A stretch of DNA of 15,847 nucleotides. It comes from an uncultured Eubacteriales bacterium (GTDB taxonomy: Bacteria > Bacillota > Clostridia > Oscillospirales > Acutalibacteraceae). The notes beneath the pieces were generated by a model. The model worked only from the letters and a program-made list of their open reading frames with translations. It had not been told where the DNA came from and made no database searches. The position numbers were made by a program, and so were the translations under genes. The DNA is taken from NCBI GenBank assembly GCA_934464585.1, contig CAKSJY010000017.1:1-15847 (forward strand). Reading direction: 5' to 3'. This document shows positions 1 through 6,560 of this stretch, one piece after another (the stretch's first letter is position 1; every line of letters starts with the position of its first letter).

Positions 1-51
1 CCCCAAAATGTCAAAACACGAGCAAAAAAGCCTTATAAAGAATTTTGGGCG

Positions 52-92
52 AAAAAAAGAAGAGCGAATTGCTTAAAACAATTACACTCTTC
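52..92 (-). terminator. Distal tandem terminator after tRNA-Pro
   Basis: On the minus strand an imperfect hairpin (GAAGAG paired with CTCTTC, a small internal loop, then AATTG paired with CAATT) is followed by seven T residues, seen as A52-A58 on the plus strand. It lies directly after a stronger hairpin, so the tRNA-Pro transcript meets two terminators in a row. The stem is imperfect, so it may be a back-up. Confidence 0.55.
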
Positions 93-136
93 AAAAAAAG
101 GATAACCACAGAAAACTAAGTCCCTAATGGTTATCC
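93..136 (-). terminator. Rho-independent terminator of tRNA-Pro
   Basis: A perfect 9-bp stem (GGATAACCA at 100-108 with TGGTTATCC at 128-136) is followed on the minus strand by seven T residues (A93-A99 on the plus strand). It begins four bases past the encoded CCA end of the tRNA, the standard arrangement for a single-gene tRNA transcript. Confidence 0.85.
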
Positions 137-140
137 AGCA

Positions 141-217
141 TGGTCGAGGTGACAGGGCTCGAACCTGCGGCATCTTGGTCCCAAACCAAGCACTCTACCA
201 AACTGAGCTACACCTCG
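141..217 (-). tRNA. tRNA-Pro (anticodon UGG), CCA encoded
   Basis: The minus strand folds as a 77-nt tRNA. The acceptor stem is CGAGGTG paired with CACCTCG at 211-217 and 145-151, with discriminator A and an encoded CCA at 141-143. The T arm contains GGTTCGAGCC-like sequence. The anticodon stem CTTGG/CCAAG encloses the loop TTTGGGA, giving anticodon TGG, which reads proline CCN codons. It stands alone between its own promoter (237-265) and tandem terminators (52-136). Confidence 0.97.
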
Positions 218-236
218 AAACTCACTGACAAGATAT

Positions 237-265
237 ATTATACACCAACTAAATACAGTTGTCAA
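237..265 (-). promoter_or_regulatory. Consensus sigma-A promoter of tRNA-Pro
   Basis: On the minus strand there is a -35 box TTGACA (260-265), a 17-bp spacer and a -10 box TATAAT (237-242), a perfect match to the housekeeping consensus. It sits about 20 bp upstream of the tRNA 5' end at 217, as expected for a highly transcribed stable RNA. Confidence 0.92.
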
Positions 266-296
266 TATTTTTCTTATCTTTTTTTATTAGAATATA

Positions 297-305
297 TGAT
301 ATAAT
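297..305 (+). promoter_or_regulatory. Extended -10 promoter for the VanY-like gene
   Basis: TATAAT at 300-305 is preceded by TG one base upstream (297-298), forming the extended -10 element TGNTATAAT. No good -35 box lies 17 bp upstream (TCTTTT at 277-282), which the extended -10 can compensate. The Shine-Dalgarno AAAGGAGA at about 314-321 and the ATG at 333 follow closely, so the leader is only about 20 nt. Confidence 0.65.
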
Positions 306-332
306 TATTCTTAAAGGAGATGTTAAAAATAT

Positions 333-1406
333 ATGAACAATGTAGTCGAAAACTTTTTGAAATATAAAAAGCAAATAATTATAATCTCATCGGTTATACT
401 GGTTATTGTGTTAGCTATCGTTATATCAATATTGGCTATTAACAAAAGTGCTAAACCTATATCTGAAGTTGGGGAGGTGTCAAAGATCGAAGAAGAGCAG
501 TCAAATACATCAATTTCTTCTATCGAAGCTTCGTCAGAAGAGGAAGTCTTAGAAAGTCATGATAATGATTCAGACAATGGTCAACAAATAATAGATGTCG
601 ATTATCTAAAACTTAATGTCTCTGAAATATCAATATATGTAGGTCAAACCCAAATGCCTATTGTAAGTATGTTTCCAACAAACGCTACAGATAAATCTGA
701 AATATGGAGTAGTAGCAACGAAAGTATTGCCAGCGTTGACAATATGGGGAACATAAAAGGAATCTCTGAGGGTGAATGTATAATTACTGTTAGTTCCAAA
801 AGTAATCCATCTGTAAGCGCAACTGTTTCTGTAGCTGTTAAAGAACGTCCCGCTGAAACTCAATCTAAATCTCAACTGCAAAGCACTGCTCCAAACTTAA
901 CATATATAAATGGTATTCTAATCGTAAACAAAACATATCCCCTTCCAAGTAACTATAACCCCGGGGTTGACCAAACAGCATTATCTGCATTTAATAATAT
1001 GAAGTCCGCTGCTGCAAATGAGGGTCTAAACATTTATATTTCTTCAGGATTTAGATCATATTCCTCCCAAGTACAGATATATAATAATTTCGTAAACTCA
1101 TATGGACAAAGCTCCGCAGATACATTTTCGGCAAGGCCTGGACATTCTGAACATCAAAGTGGTCTTTGCTTTGATTTAAACTCAATAGACGATTCATTTG
1201 CATATACTCCTGAATCAGCTTGGGTAAATCAAAATGCCCATAAATATGGTTTTATAATAAGGTATCCAAAGGGTAAGGATAGTATAACCGGATATCAGTA
1301 TGAGCCTTGGCATATTAGGTATTTAGGTGTCGATCTTGCAACATCTGTATACAACAGCGGACTTTGCTTAGAAGAATATCTTGGTATAACATCATCATAT
1401 AGCTAA
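333..1406 (+). CDS. Membrane-anchored D-Ala-D-Ala carboxypeptidase, VanY type (M15B), with Big2-like domain
   Basis: Predicted zinc D,D-carboxypeptidase that trims the terminal D-Ala of peptidoglycan stem peptides outside the membrane. The 357 residues run as follows: a short basic N-terminus and one membrane segment (about 14-36, no clear cleavage site), a Ser/Glu-rich linker (about 40-87), a bacterial Ig-like Big2-type domain (about 88-170, ending in the typical GxxxxxGxCxITVSS pattern), a second linker, then the M15B catalytic domain (about 190-350). Catalytic signatures are SGFRSY at 238-243, the zinc ligands H274 and D281 in SEHQSGLCFD, and EPWH at 324-327 with catalytic E324 and zinc ligand H327. 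The ATG follows AAAGGAGA at good spacing. It is transcribed alone. No vanA/B-type resistance genes are nearby, so a housekeeping wall-remodelling role is more likely than glycopeptide resistance. Confidence 0.9.
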   Translation: MNNVVENFLKYKKQIIIISSVILVIVLAIVISILAINKSAKPISEVGEVSKIEEEQSNTSISSIEASSEEEVLESHDNDSDNGQQIIDVDYLKLNVSEISIYVGQTQMPIVSMFPTNATDKSEIWSSSNESIASVDNMGNIKGISEGECIITVSSKSNPSVSATVSVAVKERPAETQSKSQLQSTAPNLTYINGILIVNKTYPLPSNYNPGVDQTALSAFNNMKSAAANEGLNIYISSGFRSYSSQVQIYNNFVNSYGQSSADTFSARPGHSEHQSGLCFDLNSIDDSFAYTPESAWVNQNAHKYGFIIRYPKGKDSITGYQYEPWHIRYLGVDLATSVYNSGLCLEEYLGITSSYS

Positions 1407-1410
1407 GTAT

Positions 1411-1447
1411 AAAAATAGTGCTCCCTTCTTTAAGGAGCACTATTTTT
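1411..1447. terminator. Bidirectional terminator between vanY-like gene and gpmI
   Basis: A perfect 14-bp stem (1411-1424 with 1434-1447) has a GC-rich core and a 9-nt loop. The stem is flanked by five A residues on one side and five T residues on the other, so it works in both directions. It ends the plus-strand vanY-like transcript (stop at 1406) and the minus-strand glycolytic operon (stop at 1474). Confidence 0.92.
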
Positions 1448-1473
1448 GCAAATATGATATATAAAACTTTTAT

Positions 1474-3168
1474 TTAAATAGATTTATCTAATATTTCATC
1501 TACAATTTGGTCTACAGTACTATCGTCGGATTCTTCCTTTTTAGCATGCTGTTTTTTAGACCTCTTTTTCTTATTCTTTGGAGCAGGTTTCTTTTCTTCT
1601 AAAGGTAAGTCAGCTTCCTCATTTTTTGATTCTTTAGTATTTTCTTCATTAACTTTTGATACAATTATGCTTTCACCAGTCATTTCCTCAGGTTTCGGCA
1701 AATCCAAAATCTTAAGCATTGTCGGAGCAATATCAGAAAGTCTACCATCCTTCGATAACTTACAAGGATATCCTACTACACAAAACGGAACCGGATTGGT
1801 TGTATGAGCTGTAAATACATTACCGTTCTCATCAACCATTTTTTCTGAATTACCGTGATCTGCTGTTATAAGGGTTACTCCTCCTACCTTATCCATTGCC
1901 TCAAGTACTCTTCCAACACAAGTATCAACTGCTTCCACTGCCTTTACAGCTGCATCAAATACACCTGTATGGCCTACCATATCACAGTTTGCATAATTTA
2001 GAATTATTACATCATATTTCCCGCTCTCTACACTTTCGACTACCTTATCAGTAACCTCATATGCACTCATTTCCGGTTGTAGATCATATGTTGCAACCTT
2101 AGGGGAATGTATGAGTATTCTATCCTCTCCCGGATAACTCTTTTCAACTCCACCATTAAAGAAGAATGTAACATGTGCATATTTTTCTGTCTCGGCAATT
2201 CTAAGTTGAGTAAGTCCCTTTTTAGAAATATATTCTCCAAAAGTATTTTCTAAACTTTGTGGTTTGAATGCAACAGATACATTAGGTAAAGTACTATCGT
2301 ACTGAGTCATACATACATAGTTAACCGGGAAAAATCCAAATTTACGATCAAATCCTGTAAACTCTGGATCCACAAAGGCTCTTGTTATTTGTCTTGCTCT
2401 ATCAGGTCTAAAATTAAAGAATATTAGAGAATCATTGGCTTTGATCTTTCCTCCAAGTGAACATACAGTAGGTACTACAAATTCATCTGTTACATCCTGC
2501 TCATACGATTTCTCTATAGCCTCTATCGGATTATAACATCTAACACCTATTCCATATGTCAACGCAGCATAAGCCTTTTGAATGCGTTCCCAACGATTAT
2601 CTCTGTCCATCGCATAGTATCTACCGATTATTGTGGCAATTTTTCCAACACCAATTTCCTTTATCTTATCAAGGCATTCTTGTAAATAAGCCTTACCTGA
2701 ATGAGGGGAAGTATCCCTACCATCAAGTATAGCATGTATATACACCTTTTCTAATCCCTTTTCCTTTGCAAGTTTTAGTAGAGCATATAGATGACTATTA
2801 TGGCTATGTACTCCACCATCAGATAAAAGACCCATTAGATGTAGTGCACTGTTATTTTGAATTGCAGAATCTATTGCATTATTTATTTCAGCATTCTCAT
2901 AAAAACTTCCATCTTCAATAGCCTTGCTAATTCTGGTTAATTCTTGGTATACTACTCTGCCTGCACCTATATTAGTGTGCCCAACTTCAGAATTTCCCAT
3001 CTGACCTTCAGGAAGGCCTACAGCCATTCCTGACGCATTAATTTGAGTAATAGGATTGTTTGAGAAAGCCTTATCTATATTCGGTGTATTTGCTTGTTTT
3101 ATAGCATTTCCCTTTTCTCTCGCTATTCCAAATCCATCTAATATCATAAGAATCAATGGTTTATTCAT
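1474..3168 (-). CDS. gpmI: 2,3-bisphosphoglycerate-independent phosphoglycerate mutase with C-terminal tail
   Basis: Cytoplasmic dimanganese enzyme interconverting 3- and 2-phosphoglycerate in lower glycolysis. The alkaline-phosphatase-like core shows D11 in ILDGFG, the phosphoserine nucleophile S60 in GNSEVGHTNIGAGR, HAILDGRDTSP at 145-155, GRYYAMDRDNRW at 182-193, FNFRPDRARQ at 251-260, and the metal ligands D396/H400 (DMVGH), D437/H438 (ADHGNS) and H455. The catalytic protein is complete by about residue 505, the family's usual length of about 510. A further 59 residues follow: an acidic Glu/Asn/Lys linker, a Lys/Arg-rich block (531-544, KNKKKRSKKQHAKK) and an acidic helix-like end. I know of no such tail in the family. 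The ATG has GGGAG seven bases upstream. It is the last gene of the pgk-tpiA-gpmI operon, 79 bp after tpiA, and ends at a bidirectional terminator. Confidence 0.97.
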   Translation of the reverse strand: MNKPLILMILDGFGIAREKGNAIKQANTPNIDKAFSNNPITQINASGMAVGLPEGQMGNSEVGHTNIGAGRVVYQELTRISKAIEDGSFYENAEINNAIDSAIQNNSALHLMGLLSDGGVHSHNSHLYALLKLAKEKGLEKVYIHAILDGRDTSPHSGKAYLQECLDKIKEIGVGKIATIIGRYYAMDRDNRWERIQKAYAALTYGIGVRCYNPIEAIEKSYEQDVTDEFVVPTVCSLGGKIKANDSLIFFNFRPDRARQITRAFVDPEFTGFDRKFGFFPVNYVCMTQYDSTLPNVSVAFKPQSLENTFGEYISKKGLTQLRIAETEKYAHVTFFFNGGVEKSYPGEDRILIHSPKVATYDLQPEMSAYEVTDKVVESVESGKYDVIILNYANCDMVGHTGVFDAAVKAVEAVDTCVGRVLEAMDKVGGVTLITADHGNSEKMVDENGNVFTAHTTNPVPFCVVGYPCKLSKDGRLSDIAPTMLKILDLPKPEEMTGESIIVSKVNEENTKESKNEEADLPLEEKKPAPKNKKKRSKKQHAKKEESDDSTVDQIVDEILDKSI

Positions 3169-3247
3169 ATTATTACTCCCCTCTTAATCATAATTTATAC
3201 GTATAAACAAAACTAACCTTTAGGATATACATATATCATTTTAATGT

Positions 3248-4015
3248 CTAATTGTTTGCTGCCTTTACTATTTCTGCAAAATCTGGTGCTTTTAATGATG
3301 CACCACCTATTAATCCACCATCTACATCACTTTGACCTAAAAGTTCCTTTGCATTTTTAGCATTCATAGAACCGCCATATTGAATTGTTGTTGTTTCAGC
3401 AGTTATTTTATCAAAGCTTTCAAAAATTACATTTCTTATAGCTTCACAAACTTCGTTTGCTTGTTCTGCAGTGGCAGTTTTTCCTGTACCTATAGCCCAA
3501 ACCGGTTCATAGGCAATTATCACATTTTTTAATTCTTCTTTAGATATTCCCATTAAGCCAATTTTTGTTTGAATTGCAACTGTCTCTTTAGTTATATTTT
3601 GTTCACGCTCTGCTAATGATTCACCAACGCAAAGTATAACTTTAAGCCCTGCATTTAGAGCAGCCTTAACCTTTTTATTTACAGTTTCATTTGTTTCACC
3701 AAAATATGATCTTCTTTCGCTGTGTCCTATAATTACATATTCAACTCCCATAGAAACAAGCATAGATGGTGATATTTCGCCTGTATATGCTCCCTTTTCT
3801 TCCCAATGGCAGTTTTCTGCGCCAACCTTTATATTAGAACCTTTTGCAGCTTCTAATACCGGATATAGATCTACAAATGGGACACAAGCGATAACTTTGC
3901 AATCTGCACCCTGTACTAATGGTTTTATTTCCTCAATTAGTTCTTTAGCTTCTTGTGGATTTTTATTCATTTTCCAATTGCCTGCTATTACTGCTTTTCT
4001 TAATTGTTTATTCAT
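3248..4015 (-). CDS. tpiA: Triosephosphate isomerase
   Basis: Interconverts dihydroxyacetone phosphate and glyceraldehyde 3-phosphate; a cytoplasmic (beta/alpha)8 barrel, normally a dimer. The 255 residues match the family length. Active-site residues are all present: N13 and K15 in AGNWKMN, H98 in IIGHSERR, E170 in AYEPVWAIGTGKT (which includes the mobile loop 6), and the phosphate-binding IQYGGS (211-216) and GGLIGGASLK (233-242). The ATG lies 10 bases after AAAGGA (complement of 4026-4031). It is the middle gene of the operon. The 84-bp gap to pgk contains a strong hairpin (4052-4091); the gap to gpmI has no terminator but holds the 14-bp palindrome TTTATACGTATAAA at 3194-3207. Confidence 0.98.
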   Translation of the reverse strand: MNKQLRKAVIAGNWKMNKNPQEAKELIEEIKPLVQGADCKVIACVPFVDLYPVLEAAKGSNIKVGAENCHWEEKGAYTGEISPSMLVSMGVEYVIIGHSERRSYFGETNETVNKKVKAALNAGLKVILCVGESLAEREQNITKETVAIQTKIGLMGISKEELKNVIIAYEPVWAIGTGKTATAEQANEVCEAIRNVIFESFDKITAETTTIQYGGSMNAKNAKELLGQSDVDGGLIGGASLKAPDFAEIVKAANN

Positions 4016-4051
4016 ACGTCTTTTATCCTTTCAAGTTGTAATATCATATAC

Positions 4052-4091
4052 AAATATACGTCGGACTATGCAAGATACCCGACGTATATTT
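4052..4091. repeat. Intercistronic inverted repeat between pgk and tpiA
   Basis: A perfect 13-bp stem (AAATATACGTCGG at 4052-4064 with its complement at 4079-4091) has a 14-nt loop and lies between the pgk stop (4100) and the tpiA start (4015). On the minus strand it is followed by TTTGTATATGATA, not a clean run of T, so it looks more like an mRNA-stability or processing hairpin, or a partial terminator, than a full stop. It could let pgk mRNA accumulate above tpiA-gpmI mRNA. Confidence 0.7.
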
Positions 4092-4099
4092 TTAAGTTA

Positions 4100-5290
4100 T
4101 TATTTATCGTTAAGCGCAGAAATACCCGGAAGTGCTTTACCTTCTAAGAACATAAGTGAAGCTCCTCCACCTGTTGAAATATGAGTCATTTTGTCTGCAA
4201 ATCCCAACTTTTCTATAGCAGCAGCTGAATCACCGCCACCAATGATAGATACAGCACCGCTTTCTGCTACTGCTCTAGCAATAGCCATGGTTCCGTTTGC
4301 AAATCTTTCCCATTCTGAAACTCCCATAGGTCCATTCCATACAACTGTTCCTGCACCTTTGATTGCATCTGAGAATAGTTTTTCTGTTTTAGGTCCAATA
4401 TCAAGTCCCATCCAGCCTGCAGGGATTTTTCCTGCTTGAACAGTCATCATTGGAGTTTCAGGATCATATTCTTTTCCAAGTCTATTGTCAACAGGTATTA
4501 AAAGTTTAACACCCTTTTCTTCTGCTTTCTTCATTATCTCTTGCGCAAGGCTTATTTTGTCCTCTTCGCAAAGAGATGTTCCTATTGGATAATCTAAAGC
4601 CTTCATAAATGTATAGGCCATTCCGCCGCCTATAATTAAAATATCAACTTTTTCTAAAAGATTGTTGATAACACCAATCTTATCAGAAACCTTAGCACCA
4701 CCTAAGATTGAAACAAATGGACGCTTAGGATCTGTTAGAGCCTTACCCATAATAGATATTTCTTTTTGAATTAAGAAACCGCAAACAGCCGGTAGATATT
4801 TTGCAACGCCTTCTGTAGAAGCATGTGCTCTATGAGCTGTACCGAAAGCATCATTCACATAAATTTCTGCTAATGAAGCAAGTTCTTTCGCAAATTCAGG
4901 GTCGTTTTCTGTCTCTTCCTTATGGAAACGAACATTTTCAAGAAGTTCTACTTCACCATCATTAAGAGATTCAGCTATACTTTTCGCACTTTCGCCAATT
5001 ACGTCCTTAGCCATCTTTACTTCAAAACCTAATACCTTTGAAAGGTACTTAGCAACAGGTTCTAAAGAAAACTTTTTATTAAATTCTCCCTTTGGTCGAC
5101 CCAAGTGAGAACATAAAATAACCTTTGCATTATGTTCAAGCAAGTAGTTAATAGTTTTCATTGACTCGTCTATTCTTTTTGTATCTGTTATGTTGCCATT
5201 TTCGTCAAAAGGAACGTTAAAATCACAACGTACAAGTACTCTTTTTCCCGATACGTCGATATCTTCGACACTTTTTTTATTATAATTCAT
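4100..5290 (-). CDS. pgk: Phosphoglycerate kinase
   Basis: Makes ATP from 1,3-bisphosphoglycerate and ADP in glycolysis; a cytoplasmic two-domain monomer. At 396 residues it is of normal length. Landmarks in order: RCDFNVPFDENG near the N-terminus (substrate binding), CSHLGRPKG, VNDAFGTAHRAHAST, ILGGAKVSDKI, GGGMAYTF, WNGPMGVSEWE (nucleotide-binding domain), IIGGGDSAAA and the C-terminal STGGGAS. I place the start at ATG 5290, 10 bases after GGAGG (complement of 5301-5305). An in-frame TTG directly upstream (5291-5293, spacing 7) is possible and would add one Met. It is the first gene of pgk-tpiA-gpmI, behind a strong promoter at 5343-5371. The usual upstream gap gene and downstream eno gene are not adjacent. 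Confidence 0.98.
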   Translation of the reverse strand: MNYNKKSVEDIDVSGKRVLVRCDFNVPFDENGNITDTKRIDESMKTINYLLEHNAKVILCSHLGRPKGEFNKKFSLEPVAKYLSKVLGFEVKMAKDVIGESAKSIAESLNDGEVELLENVRFHKEETENDPEFAKELASLAEIYVNDAFGTAHRAHASTEGVAKYLPAVCGFLIQKEISIMGKALTDPKRPFVSILGGAKVSDKIGVINNLLEKVDILIIGGGMAYTFMKALDYPIGTSLCEEDKISLAQEIMKKAEEKGVKLLIPVDNRLGKEYDPETPMMTVQAGKIPAGWMGLDIGPKTEKLFSDAIKGAGTVVWNGPMGVSEWERFANGTMAIARAVAESGAVSIIGGGDSAAAIEKLGFADKMTHISTGGGASLMFLEGKALPGISALNDK

Positions 5291-5342
5291 CAAAAATAAA
5301 CCTCCTAAAAATTGGTTAAAACAATATAATATCTACCAAATA

Positions 5343-5371
5343 ATTATATCAGTTAATTGTTATCTTTTCAA
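5343..5371 (-). promoter_or_regulatory. Sigma-A promoter of the pgk-tpiA-gpmI operon
   Basis: On the minus strand TTGAAA (5366-5371), a 17-bp spacer and TATAAT (5343-5348) form a near-consensus promoter. The predicted transcript starts near 5336 and has a leader of roughly 45 nt before the pgk start. I see no operator or riboswitch fold in this short leader. Confidence 0.85.
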
Positions 5372-5405
5372 TATCTTGTTTTAATATTCATCTATATAGA
5401 TATTT

Positions 5406-5912
5406 CTATTCTTGCCACGTATATTCTCTTAGTTGTCCTTTCCAGAGAAGAGTAGGATAATTCCATTGTCTTAATACCTCATAAACAGCAATAGCTACAG
5501 AATTTGAAAGATTAAGACTTCTTGCATCTGATATCATCGGAATCCTTACAGTTGTTTCAGGATTTTCATATAATAATTTCTCAGGTAAACCCTTAGTTTC
5601 CTTTCCAAAAAACAAGTAACATTTCTCAGGGTATTTAACATCAGAATGAATATGTTTTGCCTTTGTCGAAAAAAAGAAAAAATTAGCATCCAACTTATTT
5701 TTTTCGAAAAATTCGTCAAGACTATTATAATATGTAATATCTAAAAGGTGCCAATAGTCAAGACCTGCTCTTTTTAATTTTTTATCATCAATCTTAAATC
5801 CCATCGGCCCTACTAAATGAAGCCTGGCACCGGTCGCTGCGCAAGTTCTTGCAACATTTCCAGTATTTTGAGGAATCTCAGGCTCGACCATAACAATATT
5901 TATTTCTGCCAC
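5406..5912 (-). CDS. trmL: tRNA (cytidine/uridine-34 2'-O-)-methyltransferase TrmL
   Basis: SPOUT-family enzyme that uses S-adenosylmethionine to 2'-O-methylate the wobble base of certain tRNA-Leu species. Visible features are the N-terminal motif EPEIPQNTGNVARTCAATGA, LHLVGPMGF, the cofactor-knot motifs YLFFGKETKGLP and IPMISDARSLNLSNSVAIAVYEVLRQ, and a family-typical length of 168 residues. I use GTG at 5912 as start because AGGAGG lies seven bases upstream. An in-frame ATG at 5930 would place the ribosome-binding site inside its own codons 2-4, so it is unlikely. It appears monocistronic; the pgk promoter lies downstream of its stop. Confidence 0.93.
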   Translation of the reverse strand: MAEINIVMVEPEIPQNTGNVARTCAATGARLHLVGPMGFKIDDKKLKRAGLDYWHLLDITYYNSLDEFFEKNKLDANFFFFSTKAKHIHSDVKYPEKCYLFFGKETKGLPEKLLYENPETTVRIPMISDARSLNLSNSVAIAVYEVLRQWNYPTLLWKGQLREYTWQE

Positions 5913-5936
5913 TATTTTACCTCCTATCATCAGTTA

Positions 5937-5965
5937 ATTATACGCTTTTTGTAAAAAACGAGCAA
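5937..5965 (-). promoter_or_regulatory. Candidate promoter of trmL
   Basis: On the minus strand TATAAT (5937-5942) lies 17 bp from a weak -35 TTGCTC (5960-5965). The predicted start of transcription, near 5930, leaves a leader of about 18 nt that just includes the AGGAGG. The -10 is perfect but the -35 matches only half the consensus. Confidence 0.5.
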
Positions 5966-6026
5966 GCATATTTATCCTATATTGTCAATTAGTAATTCTC
6001 TAATATACATTATAGTTACCATAAAA

Positions 6027-6047
6027 GGTTAGTTAAATTAACTAACC
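6027..6047. promoter_or_regulatory. Perfect dyad, operator-like, between trmL and the microprotein gene
   Basis: Arms GGTTAGTTAA and TTAACTAACC (10 bp each) are separated by a single A. A one-base centre gives no stable loop and no T run follows, so this looks like a binding site for a dimeric regulator, not a terminator. It sits in the divergent gap between trmL (start 5912) and the 58-residue gene (start 6166). The arms carry GGTTAG/CTAACC, but the spacing does not match the DtxR/IdeR box. The regulator is unknown. Confidence 0.6.
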
Positions 6048-6124
6048 TATATTCCATTTTAAAAATTTTTTTAATATTCCATCATCTTCTACTTTTATTA
6101 TTTCACTTAACGGAAAAAATAATC

Positions 6125-6143
6125 TTGTTGTTAGAAACAACAA
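6125..6143 (+). promoter_or_regulatory. Leader hairpin before the microprotein gene
   Basis: TTGTTGTT (6125-6132) and AACAACAA (6136-6143) form an 8-bp AT-rich stem with a 3-nt loop, followed at once by TCTTTTT and then the Shine-Dalgarno GGGAGG. It has the layout of a weak terminator or attenuator just ahead of a start codon. I could not find a convincing promoter upstream of it. Confidence 0.4.
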
Positions 6144-6165
6144 TCTTTTTGGGAGGTACGGCAGT

Positions 6166-6342
6166 ATGAAAAATACTATGGGAGTTATTAAAGGTATTGG
6201 TGCAGGAATGGCTACAGGAATAATTGCAGGATTTGTTGGCAGCCAAATGATAAAAAATGATAAACAAATGAAAAAAAGAGCTAATAAGGCCCTTAATACA
6301 GTCGGAAATATTATCGATAACGTACAGTATATGATCAGATAA
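6166..6342 (+). CDS. 58-residue glycine-rich membrane microprotein (YtxH-like in character)
   Basis: Short gene with ATG at 6166, a good Shine-Dalgarno GGGAGG (6151-6156) and a stop at 6340-6342, directly followed by a GC-rich hairpin. The protein starts MKNTMGVIKGIGAGMATGII. Residues about 5-29 form a hydrophobic, glycine-spaced segment (GxGxGxxxGxxxGxxxG) typical of a membrane helix with glycine-zipper packing. It is followed by a basic stretch (KNDKQMKKRANK, 30-41) and an amphipathic end. This resembles small YtxH-like or gas-vesicle/stress-associated membrane proteins in character only; I cannot assign a function. Its own ribosome-binding site and terminator argue that it is a real, singly transcribed gene. 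An 84-codon frame on the opposite strand is its shadow. Confidence 0.75.
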   Translation: MKNTMGVIKGIGAGMATGIIAGFVGSQMIKNDKQMKKRANKALNTVGNIIDNVQYMIR

Positions 6343-6343
6343 C

Positions 6344-6378
6344 ATATCCCCGCCCAAGGCGGGGATATTTCCCTTTTA
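6344..6378 (+). terminator. Terminator of the microprotein gene
   Basis: A perfect 11-bp GC-rich stem (6344-6354 with 6358-6368) around a 3-nt loop begins one base after the stop codon. It is followed by TTCCCTTTT. The stem is strong; the T run is interrupted by CCC. Confidence 0.75.
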
Positions 6379-6457
6379 ATTTATACATAAATACCTATTT
6401 ATATATACAAATAACTTATTGACCACACAATTAAGATATATTATGCAACCTTTTTAT

Positions 6458-6481
6458 TATATGCATCAATATATGCATCAA
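6458..6481 (+). repeat. Perfect tandem repeat of TATATGCATCAA (2 copies)
   Basis: Two adjacent identical 12-mers TATATGCATCAA (6458-6469, 6470-6481), each centred on the palindrome ATGCAT, end nine bases before the -35 box of the M15C peptidase promoter. A degenerate relative, TTATGCAACC, lies at 6441-6450. The one-turn spacing and position suggest tandem binding of an activator, but no known regulator is recognised. Confidence 0.6.
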
Positions 6482-6489
6482 AAAAACAG

Positions 6490-6518
6490 TTGCCATAAAT
6501 CGGAAATTATATTATAAT
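6490..6518 (+). promoter_or_regulatory. Sigma-A promoter of the M15C peptidase gene
   Basis: TTGCCA (6490-6495), a 17-bp spacer and TATAAT (6513-6518) match the housekeeping consensus at 11 of 12 positions. Transcription would start near 6525, giving a leader of about 35 nt. The tandem repeat at 6458-6481 lies immediately upstream. Confidence 0.83.
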
Positions 6519-6560
6519 TTATTATTGTATATTTTTAAGAAAAGAGGATGTTTTTAAAAA

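Noticed and set aside
333..1406. VanY as part of a glycopeptide-resistance cluster
   Set aside because: No vanH, ligase, vanX or vanRS genes are near, and the neighbours are a tRNA and glycolytic genes.
5291..5293. TTG start for pgk
   Set aside because: It would add one residue before an ATG that is itself well placed behind GGAGG. It cannot be excluded, but ATG is preferred.
5913..5930. Upstream in-frame ATG (5930) as trmL start
   Set aside because: The AGGAGG that must serve translation lies within its codons 2-4; the GTG at 5912 is correctly spaced and the family begins near that residue.
6027..6047. DtxR/IdeR-type iron box
   Set aside because: The half-sites GGTTAG and CTAACC resemble the iron box but are nine bases apart instead of overlapping or adjacent, and neither flanking gene relates to metal uptake.
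6103..6357. 84-codon minus-strand reading frame opposite the microprotein gene
   Set aside because: It begins inside the GC-rich terminator hairpin, has no ribosome-binding site and overlaps a plus-strand gene that has both a good Shine-Dalgarno and a terminator.
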